This document shows, one piece after another, positions 14,602 to 20,814 of a stretch of DNA of 27,968 nt. The notes below the pieces were generated by a model that was not told the DNA's origin, did no database searches, and worked only from the letters and a program-made list of their open reading frames with translations. Source of the stretch: DATKCF01 sp035513345 (GTDB lineage: Bacteria; Gemmatimonadota; Gemmatimonadetes; Longimicrobiales; RSA9); assembly GCA_035513345.1 (NCBI GenBank), contig DATKCF010000166.1, positions 1 to 27,968 of the forward strand. Reading direction: 5' to 3'. Made by a program: the position numbers and the translations under genes. Position 1 is the stretch's first letter, and each line of letters starts with the position of its first letter.

Positions 14602-14653
14602 CTGGTTTCAGGTGCCGCCCCAGAAACCAGCCCCAGAAACCAGCCCCAGAAAC
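14602..14653. repeat. 13-bp repeat locus A (three units plus one inverted)
   Basis: CCCCAGAAAC occurs at 14618, 14631 and 14644 with a 13-bp period. An inverted half (CTGGTTTC, 14602-14609) pairs with GAAACCAG to form a hairpin. It lies between the convergent hydrolase and aldo/keto reductase genes. It is a partial member of the family seen at 18408, 20561 and 24108. Confidence 0.85.
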
Positions 14654-14656
14654 GAG

Positions 14657-14700
14657 TCTCTCTCTCAGGGATAGAAAACGTGTCTCTCTCAGGGATAGAA
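14657..14700. repeat. 24-bp tandem duplication at the aldo/keto reductase 3' end
   Basis: TCTCTCTCAGGGATAGAA occurs at 14659-14676 and 14683-14700, a 24-bp period. The right copy contains the last codons and stop of the aldo/keto reductase gene (minus strand). The left copy lies just beyond the stop, next to repeat locus A. Confidence 0.8.
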
Positions 14701-15663
14701 GTTACGGGCCCACGCGTGGGACTTGAGCCTGATGCGTGAGGATGGGTCCAGCATTCCCATGTCGGACGCCGCGGCATTGTCGCGAACATGGTCGGGATTC
14801 GTGCTTCCCGGTATCACGGTGGAAACGGCGGCGTGCGACAGGCAGAAGCGCAGCGCACCCTGCGCCATCGACTGTGAGCCCGACTCCAGAAGCGGCCTCA
14901 ATCGTTCGATTCGGCGGACTGTTTTCTCGAGGCGGTCGCCCTGGAAGTAGACCCGCCGCATGTCGCCGTCGGGGAACGTCGTGTCCGGTTTGAACGTGCC
15001 GCCGAGCGATCCTTCATCGAATGGCACTCGCGCGATCACGCCGACATCGGCGGCCTGCGCCGCGGGGAACAGTTCGGCCTCCGCCGACTGGTCGAATACG
15101 TTGTAGATGACCTGCACTGTGTCGACGCGGCCGGACCGGACAACGCCTATCGCGCCCTGTGGTTCGTGGTCGTTGGCCGAAACGCCGAACGCGCGGATGA
15201 CACCTTCTTCGCGCAGCGCACAGAGCGTTTCGTACCACTCTGCTTCGTCCGTCCACCGGTCCGTCCAGACATGCAGCTGAAGCAGATCGATCGGATCGCC
15301 GCCGAGGTTGCCCATGCTTCGCAGAGCACAATCGCGGATCCAGTCGGCAGGAAACACATCGGCGACTCTCGAATGGGGACTGGCCGGCCATTGCCAGTTG
15401 AGCGGCGGCACCTTGGTGGCGACATAGAGGCGGTCGCGTTCGCCGGCCGAGCGCAGGGTCTGGCCGAGCACACGCTCCGACCGGCCATGTCCGTAGGCGA
15501 GGGCCGTGTCGAAGAAATCGACGCCGGCGTCCAGCGCAGCCTCGATCGCCGCGCGGCCGGCATCGTCACTGATCTCGCCCCACATCGTGCCGCCGATCTG
15601 CCAGGCGCCGTACCCCACTTCGGACACCCGCCAGCCGGTCCGGCCAAGCGCACGGTTCAGCAT
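14689..15663 (-). CDS. Aldo/keto reductase
   Basis: The 324-residue protein has the full aldo/keto reductase tetrad: D52 and Y57 in DFFDTALAYGHGRSE, K84 in VATKVPP and H131 in LQLHVW. The NADPH-binding end is IPGSTNPDHVRDN near the C-terminus. It should reduce a carbonyl, or oxidise an alcohol, using NAD(P)H in the cytoplasm. Its layout resembles the general stress/YajO-like group. The ATG at 15663 is preferred over a TTG three codons upstream, because a promoter with GATAAT ends nine bases before it, implying a leaderless mRNA, and no Shine-Dalgarno is present. Its last codons are duplicated beyond the stop. Confidence 0.9.
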   Translation of the reverse strand: MLNRALGRTGWRVSEVGYGAWQIGGTMWGEISDDAGRAAIEAALDAGVDFFDTALAYGHGRSERVLGQTLRSAGERDRLYVATKVPPLNWQWPASPHSRVADVFPADWIRDCALRSMGNLGGDPIDLLQLHVWTDRWTDEAEWYETLCALREEGVIRAFGVSANDHEPQGAIGVVRSGRVDTVQVIYNVFDQSAEAELFPAAQAADVGVIARVPFDEGSLGGTFKPDTTFPDGDMRRVYFQGDRLEKTVRRIERLRPLLESGSQSMAQGALRFCLSHAAVSTVIPGSTNPDHVRDNAAASDMGMLDPSSRIRLKSHAWARNFYP

Positions 15664-15671
15664 CGCCGGCA

Positions 15672-15701
15672 ATTATCGGGCGGCCGGCCGGTCCGCCGCA
15701 A
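15672..15701 (-). promoter_or_regulatory. Candidate promoter giving a leaderless aldo/keto reductase mRNA
   Basis: On the minus strand TTGCGG (15696-15701) is followed after 18 bp by GATAAT (15672-15677). Initiation about 7 bases later falls at or next to the ATG at 15663. Confidence 0.5.
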
Positions 15702-15790
15702 CCGTGTCCCTCATAATGGAGGGCGACAAGGCCCGGACTCGCCCTCGACCCGCTGCTGCAGCGTTCGCGCGAACGGCTGTACGTCCGGTC

Positions 15791-16225
15791 TCAGGCGGTC
15801 GTGCCGCGGATGTACTCGCGCAACTGGTCGTTCTCCGCTTCCGCGCTGGCGCGGCACGCGTTGACGAGGTCACCGATTGACAGGATGCCGGCCAGCCGGT
15901 GCTCCTCCATGATCGGCACGTGCCTGACGCGGTGTCGCGTCATCAGGTCCATGACGTGATGCAGCGCGTCGGTCGCGACCGCGGTGATGAGGGTGGCCGT
16001 CATGACTTCCGCGACCCGCTTGATTGCGAGAAGGGCAGGATCGTTGGCGGCCAGCCGGAGACCGTCGCGCTCGGTGATGATGCCGTGGATCTGGCCGTCC
16101 GAAACCACGACCAGTGAGCCGATGTTGTGGTGGACCAGCAGTCGCATGGCCTCGAGAACCGTGCGCTCCGGCTCGATCGTGATTACGTCGCGACCCTTGT
16201 CCCTGAGGATCTCGTTGATGGTCAT
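15791..16225 (-). CDS. Two-CBS-domain protein
   Basis: The 144-residue protein consists of two CBS modules, at about 8-65 (IGSLVVVSDGQIHGIITERD) and 74-130 (VRHVPIMEEHRLAGILSIGD), with no other domain. Such tandem pairs bind adenosyl nucleotides (AMP, ATP, SAM or NAD) and act as energy sensors or regulators of partner proteins. The C-terminal tail ENDQLREYIRG is typical of stand-alone bacterial members. The ATG follows AGGAGG with ideal spacing. A much longer open frame upstream is not coding. It is a single gene and no partner is evident beside it. Confidence 0.92.
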   Translation of the reverse strand: MTINEILRDKGRDVITIEPERTVLEAMRLLVHHNIGSLVVVSDGQIHGIITERDGLRLAANDPALLAIKRVAEVMTATLITAVATDALHHVMDLMTRHRVRHVPIMEEHRLAGILSIGDLVNACRASAEAENDQLREYIRGTTA

Positions 16226-16516
16226 GGCGGGCCTCCTGTCAGCGCGAGTGGGTTCTGGCGAGGGCAGGGACCGTCGGCCCGAAATGGGGGGGCAGCGTCC
16301 CCGACCTGCAATAGGTGTCACGGGAGCGTGTCGGTCAAGCGGATCCGCAGGGCGCCAGCCCGGCGAGCTTGCCGGCGCCCGGTCGATCACCGACTGACGG
16401 AATCGTGCCGCACCGTGTCGCATGCCGCTCGACGGACCAGCCGCCCGCCTGTATCTTGAGGCTTCGTGCCTCGCCGAAGCGCGACGGCTACGCCAATTCT
16501 GCGATGGGATTGTCCA
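16226..16516. other. Divergent intergenic region
   Basis: This lies between the CBS gene and the DUF6941-like gene. On the plus strand TATCTT (16452-16457) is a good -10 with a poor -35, followed by a short hairpin GAGGC-TTCGT-GCCTC. On the minus strand TTGACC near 16335 could be a -35 but has no well-spaced -10. No gene is seen. Confidence 0.35.
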
Positions 16517-16939
16517 ATGCAGGTCAAGCTCGCCCTGCTCGCTGACTACGCGAACGTTACGGGCGAAGGCAAGCTCAATATTCTCGGGATCTTCGACCGC
16601 ATCACGGTCCAGCAGATCCCCGTGGTGCACCCGCAGATGCACCTGATCCTGCGGCTGGAAGCCCATTCGACCGAGCGGAACCGGACGCACAACATCGAGA
16701 TCCGGCTGCATGATCCCGATGGCGAGACCGTGTTCGAGGTCAAGGGCGACATGTTTCCGCAGGGCACGTCCGTGCTCTCCACATCCACGAACCAGATCCT
16801 GACGCTCAACAATCTCCAGCTCGCGAAGACGGGCGGCTACAACTTCGTTGTCTTCGTCGACAACGACCTGAAAGCGGAGATACCGCTGGGAGTCGAGCAG
16901 GCCCCCGCCGCACCGGCCGGAAGCGGCAAACCCAATTGA
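16517..16939 (+). CDS. Conserved protein of the DUF6941 type
   Basis: The 140-residue protein opens with QVKLALLADYANVTGEGKLN, followed by ILGIFDRITVQQIPVVHPQM and a beta-rich body ending in YNFVVFVDNDLKAEIPL. The opening matches conserved bacterial proteins that I recall as DUF6941, whose function is unknown. There is no signal peptide, membrane segment or catalytic motif. The tail is Ala/Pro-rich and likely flexible. The ATG is weakly supported by GGGA nearby. It precedes the M20 peptidase by 82 bp and may share its transcript. Confidence 0.75.
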   Translation: MQVKLALLADYANVTGEGKLNILGIFDRITVQQIPVVHPQMHLILRLEAHSTERNRTHNIEIRLHDPDGETVFEVKGDMFPQGTSVLSTSTNQILTLNNLQLAKTGGYNFVVFVDNDLKAEIPLGVEQAPAAPAGSGKPN

Positions 16940-17021
16940 TGGCCGATTCGCGAGTGTCGCGCCGGGCCGGGGTCCGACGTGCCTCGACCGAACCCCCTCG
17001 AGCTTCGACGCAGGAATAACA

Positions 17022-18407
17022 ATGGAGCACGCCCTGTCCGACCCCCAGACACTGACGGTCCGCACGGCACTCACGGCTCGTAACTCGCAGGGCTCGCGTG
17101 CGGTCAGGCGGATGCTGCTCGCGGCCCCTCTGCTCCTGGCTCTGGCGCCTCCCGCTTCCGCGCAGACCTCCGTATGCGACGCGGCGGCGAACCGGTTCTG
17201 CGCCGAAGCCGCTGCCATCGCGGCCCGGCTCGATGTCCGCAGCGCGATGGAGTGGATCGACGCGGACAACCCACGCGCCCGCGCCGACCTGATCCGGCTC
17301 ACCGAGATCGCTGCGCCACCGTTCGGCGAGGAGGCCCGCGGCCGGGCGTTCGCCACAATGCTGCGCGAAGCCGGCGCCGACTCCGTCTGGACGGATGCGG
17401 TGGGCAATGTGCTCGGTCTGCGGCGAGGCAGCGGCGGCGGCCGCTCGCTCGTCCTGTCCGGTCATCTCGACACCGTTTTCCCCGAGGACACGGACGTCAC
17501 CGTCACGGTGCGCGGCGACACGCTGTTCGCGCCCGGCGTAGGCGACGACACGCGCGGACTGATCGTCGTGCTGACCGTGCTGCGCGCGCTCGAAGAAGCC
17601 GGTATCGAGACCCGCGATGATGTGCTCTTCGTCGGAACGGTCGGCGAGGAAGGGCTGGGCGACCTGCGTGGCGTGAAGCACCTGTTCCGCGAGGATGGTC
17701 CGCGCATTGACGCGTTCATTTCGGTCGACGGCGGCGGCGAGGGCGCAATCACCAATGGCGCGCTGGGCTCGCGTCGCTATCGGATCACGTACGAGGGACC
17801 CGGCGGCCACTCATGGGGCGCGTTCGGCGCCGCCAGCCCGCTCCATGCGCTCGGCCGCGCCATCGCGCTTTTCGACGACGCCGCCGCCCGATTCACCGCA
17901 ACCGGCCCTCGCACCAGCTACAACGTCGGCCGCGTCGGCGGCGGCACTTCCGTCAACTCAATCGCGTTCGAAGCATGGATGGAAGTCGACATGCGATCGG
18001 AGGACCGCGCTCGCCTCATGAGCATCGACACCATCTTCCTCGATGCCGTGCAACGCGCTCTTCGCGAGGAGAACGCCGACCGCAGAAGCGGCGATGCGCT
18101 CACCGTCGATGTCGAGCTTGTCGGCGACCGGCCGTCCGGCATTGCCGACACCTCGCTGCCCTTCGTTCAGCGCGTGCTGGCCGCGACCGCCCACCTCGGC
18201 GATGAACCGGATGCGCGTACCTCTTCGACCGATGCCAACATCCCGATATCGCTCGGCATCCCGGCCGTCGCGATCGGCCGTGGCGGCATCTCCGGCAACA
18301 GCCACGCGCCCGAGGAGTACTGGGTCGACCGCGACGCCGCACGGGCCGTCCAGCGCGCGCTCCTGATTTTGCTGCTGGAGGTTGGACTGCGAGAAACTGC
18401 GAGTTAA
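17022..18407 (+). CDS. Secreted M20-family metallopeptidase
   Basis: The protein (461 residues) has a signal sequence at about 31-48 (MLLAAPLLLALAPPASAQ), preceded by a basic stretch RAVRR. The di-zinc site is complete: H148 and D150 in SGHLDTVF, bridging D175 in GVGDDTRG, catalytic E209 and ligand E210 in VGEEGLGD, D236 in SVDGGGEG, and a C-terminal H in GNSHAPEEY. It resembles peptidase T/tripeptidase-like or carboxypeptidase-like M20 enzymes. The ATG follows AGGA at six bases. This start gives an unusually long n-region before the hydrophobic core, so a later start (ATG at 17112) is possible. Its stop lies beside a complete repeat element. Confidence 0.9.
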   Translation: MEHALSDPQTLTVRTALTARNSQGSRAVRRMLLAAPLLLALAPPASAQTSVCDAAANRFCAEAAAIAARLDVRSAMEWIDADNPRARADLIRLTEIAAPPFGEEARGRAFATMLREAGADSVWTDAVGNVLGLRRGSGGGRSLVLSGHLDTVFPEDTDVTVTVRGDTLFAPGVGDDTRGLIVVLTVLRALEEAGIETRDDVLFVGTVGEEGLGDLRGVKHLFREDGPRIDAFISVDGGGEGAITNGALGSRRYRITYEGPGGHSWGAFGAASPLHALGRAIALFDDAAARFTATGPRTSYNVGRVGGGTSVNSIAFEAWMEVDMRSEDRARLMSIDTIFLDAVQRALREENADRRSGDALTVDVELVGDRPSGIADTSLPFVQRVLAATAHLGDEPDARTSSTDANIPISLGIPAVAIGRGGISGNSHAPEEYWVDRDAARAVQRALLILLLEVGLRETAS

Positions 18408-18579
18408 GGGCGAGAAATCGATTCTGGGGCTGGTTTCTGGGGTCCGCGCGAATCAATGAGACCGGCGCCGGTCGGCATTGACCCGACATGACCTGCGCGG
18501 CGCGGCCGCTGACGCCGGCACTCTCCACCCGCGCACCCCAGAAACCCGCCCCAGAAACCAGCCCCAGAAACGATTTCTC
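18408..18579. repeat. Complete 13-bp-unit repeat element, locus B
   Basis: The left arm 18412-18442 (GAGAAATCGATTCTGGGG and on) and the right arm 18549-18579 are inverted repeats of 31 bp with one mismatch, with one extra 13-bp unit at 18536. The core between them contains GACCGGCGCCGGTC, a perfect 14-base palindrome, and is shared with locus C. The element starts immediately after the M20 stop and ends in the stop codon of the convergent GMC gene, so it fills the whole gap. Confidence 0.88.
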
Positions 18580-20074
18580 ACCCGAGATAATCGCGCTGCA
18601 CCTGCTCCGCCACCCGATCCGCAAGCGCCATGATGGTAAGATAAGGATTGATCTGTAACGCATCGGGGAAGAGACTCGAGTCGGCGACGCGCAGCCACGG
18701 GATGCCGTGGACGCGGCCCCACGCGTCGGCCACGGAATCCGAAGCGTCGCGGCCCATGGCGCATCCGCCCATCAGATGGGCGGCCGAAACCGTTGTTGTG
18801 CCAGGCAGGAAATGGCGGGCACTGATCCGGTCCTCGAGGCGATCCGATTCGTGTTCCTCGATCACGTGCGGGTTTGCGGCGGGTGCGTGGACGCGGATGG
18901 CGCCGGCGGCGAAGAAGATGCGGGCGGCCGCGCGCGTGGCGCGCACCATCGACGCGATCACGTCCGGCGTGAACCGGTAGTGCACGACGGGCCGGCCTTC
19001 GCGGTCGATGGCGATGCGGTTGGCGGCTGTAGCGCAGTCGCACGCCAGCACAAGGATCATCTGGAGTCGCGGGAACGCGCGCATCATTGCCGTGTGCGCT
19101 TCACCGAAGCCTGTCAGGTTCTTCGCGGTAGTGAACGGGAAGTACATACAGGTCTCGAGTACGAAGCCTTCGTCGGCCGCGCGGTCGACGAAGAAGCTCT
19201 TCGGGTGGCCGACATCGTTCGTGATCGCGCTCTGGTGCTCGGCAACGAGAATGTGCGCGGGGTGGCAGGTGAAGCCATGACCGAGCCGCGGCAGGCGAGA
19301 GCCCAGGCCCGACCGCAGCAGCAGCGCGGTCGAGCCGATCGAGCCGCCGGCCACGACAATGAACTTCGCGCTGATCCGGTAATCGCCGCTCAGCCACTCG
19401 GATGGCTCGCCTTTCGAGCCGTCCGGCTTCGCGCTCACGCTCGCAACAACGGCACGCTCCTCGATGCGCAGAGCCCGCGCGCGCGTCACAACCTCGACGC
19501 CCGCGTTCTCGGCGGCGGGAAGCTGCACACGGTTCGTGCCCTGCTTCGCCTGATTCGGACAGCCCAGGTTGCACAGGCTCGAGCCGCGGCAGCCACGCAG
19601 GTTGACCGGGAACTGTTCGCACGCGAAACCGACGCGGTGGCAGCCCAGCTCGAATAGAGTGTTGTTGTCGTTGAGCCGGTCGCGTTCGAGCAGGTGCACA
19701 TTGTTCTGTTGCGCGTACACCCTGCTGCGGCGCGCAATGTCGGCGTGATCGAGGCCGGGCACGGCCCAGTCACGGATCACGCGTTCGGGCGCGGTCAGCG
19801 ACGTGCCCGTGTACACAACGGTCGATCCGCCATACACGCGGCCGAATGCCAGCGTCATCGTGCCGTCGGCCGTCAGGAAACCGCCGCCGTCCTCGTAGAG
19901 CGCGGGCGCCATGTCGAGTTCGTTGCCGGTGAACTCATCCTCGCGCAGGCGGGGCCCCTGTTCGAGCACCAGGATGCGCGCGCCCTGCGCCGCCAGGCCC
20001 GCCAATGCCGAAGCGACAGCGCCGCCACCAGCGCCGGACCCGATGATGACGATGTCGCGTTCGATCCCGGTCAC
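18578..20074 (-). CDS. GMC-family FAD-dependent oxidoreductase
   Basis: The 498-residue flavoprotein has the FAD motif IIGSGAGGGAVA at 10-21 and a GRVYGGSTVVYTG block typical of GMC enzymes. A cysteine-rich loop follows with C162, C168 and C172 (GCRGSSLCNLGCPNQAKQG). The C-terminal domain contains AAHLMGGCAMG and NPYLTIMALADRVAE. It should oxidise an alcohol, sugar or sterol-like substrate. The cysteine loop and the small partner suggest the gluconate-dehydrogenase/long-chain-alcohol-oxidase group. The GTG start overlaps the stop of the upstream partner (GTGA), which implies translational coupling. No signal peptide is present on this subunit. The natural electron acceptor and substrate are unknown. 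Confidence 0.88.
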   Translation of the reverse strand: MTGIERDIVIIGSGAGGGAVASALAGLAAQGARILVLEQGPRLREDEFTGNELDMAPALYEDGGGFLTADGTMTLAFGRVYGGSTVVYTGTSLTAPERVIRDWAVPGLDHADIARRSRVYAQQNNVHLLERDRLNDNNTLFELGCHRVGFACEQFPVNLRGCRGSSLCNLGCPNQAKQGTNRVQLPAAENAGVEVVTRARALRIEERAVVASVSAKPDGSKGEPSEWLSGDYRISAKFIVVAGGSIGSTALLLRSGLGSRLPRLGHGFTCHPAHILVAEHQSAITNDVGHPKSFFVDRAADEGFVLETCMYFPFTTAKNLTGFGEAHTAMMRAFPRLQMILVLACDCATAANRIAIDREGRPVVHYRFTPDVIASMVRATRAAARIFFAAGAIRVHAPAANPHVIEEHESDRLEDRISARHFLPGTTTVSAAHLMGGCAMGRDASDSVADAWGRVHGIPWLRVADSSLFPDALQINPYLTIMALADRVAEQVQRDYLG

Positions 20075-20544
20075 AACGGCTCCGCCCGGGCCGCGTCCCC
20101 GGCGGCGCCGCCGCGAACGGCATCCCAGCCGTCCCGTGTCGCGCCATACCCGATTGCGTTCGCGGCCGCGCGCCGCCCGTAGTAGCCCATCAGGATGAGC
20201 GTACGAAGCCCCCAGAACCCCCGGCGCACAAGAAGCACGCGCGACCGCTCCAGGCTGGACAGCACGCGGGCCCGGCGACCGGGATCGAGCGAGCCGAACG
20301 TGCGGCCGAACCGGGCCGCCGGCAGCCACCGAATCACCCGCAGGAACGTCGCCAGCTGGCGACGCATGTGCTCCGGCCGTGCGGCCAGCGCAGTTTCTAC
20401 TATCGTCTCGACGTCTCGCCAGCCGGCCTCGTCGAGCGATGCGGCAGCCGGAACCACGGTGCACGCCACAGCCCTGAACGTCGGCCGCGACCCGGCCAGT
20501 ACCGGTGCGACGATCGAAACGGGCAGGTCGCCTGGCTGAGTCAT
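20071..20544 (-). CDS. Gluconate 2-dehydrogenase subunit 3-like partner of the GMC enzyme
   Basis: The 157-residue protein shows the weak but recognisable pattern of the subunit 3 family: FRAVACTVVPAAA near the start, a central helical region with FGRTFGSLDPGRRARVLSSL, and YYGRRAAANAIGYG near the end. In known systems this small subunit goes with a GMC catalytic subunit and helps its folding or export. No twin-arginine or Sec signal is visible here. The ATG is weakly supported. Its stop overlaps the GMC start, so the two are made in step. A complete repeat element lies just upstream. Confidence 0.75.
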   Translation of the reverse strand: MTQPGDLPVSIVAPVLAGSRPTFRAVACTVVPAAASLDEAGWRDVETIVETALAARPEHMRRQLATFLRVIRWLPAARFGRTFGSLDPGRRARVLSSLERSRVLLVRRGFWGLRTLILMGYYGRRAAANAIGYGATRDGWDAVRGGAAGDAARAEPL

Positions 20545-20560
20545 CCCGGAATGTATGATG

Positions 20561-20750
20561 GAAACGTTTCTGGGGCTCGTTTCTGGGGTCCGCGCGGATC
20601 AGTGAGACCGGCGCCGGTCCGGCCTCGCGGGAGGCGAGCATGGCCCCTGCACGGCGCGCCCGCTGACGCCGGGACCCTCCACCCACGCACCCCAGAAACA
20701 CGCCCCAGAAACCAGCCCCAGAAACCAGCCCCAGAAAACGATTTCTCCCC
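20561..20750. repeat. Complete 13-bp-unit repeat element, locus C
   Basis: The left arm carries two inverted units (20561-20588). The right arm carries four units at 20690, 20703, 20716 and 20729, with an exact 13-bp period, ending CGATTTCTC as in locus B. The core shares two blocks with locus B: TCCGCGCGRATCARTGAGACCGGCGCCGGTC at its left end, and CGCTGACGCCGG followed by CTCCACCC at its right end. The middle differs in length and sequence. Confidence 0.88.
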
Positions 20751-20755
20751 AATAG

Positions 20756-20787
20756 GAAAGGGCCCCACCTTTCGGTGGAGCCCTTTC
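20756..20787 (-). terminator. 14-bp hairpin after the Ig-like lipoprotein gene
   Basis: On the minus strand GAAAGGGCTCCACC pairs with GGTGGGGCCCTTTC (one T-G pair) around a GAAA tetraloop, 28 bases after the stop codon. The following CTATT is not a strong T-tract, but the stem is long and stable. Confidence 0.7.
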
Positions 20788-20814
20788 CGACTCTTCAGAC
20801 TGCTGTGAAGAGGA

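Noticed and set aside
16226..17407. Upstream extension of the CBS gene frame to 538 codons
   Set aside because: The extension is low-complexity Arg/Ala/Ser sequence and runs antisense across the DUF6941-like gene and part of the M20 gene. The ATG at 16225 has an ideal AGGAGG.
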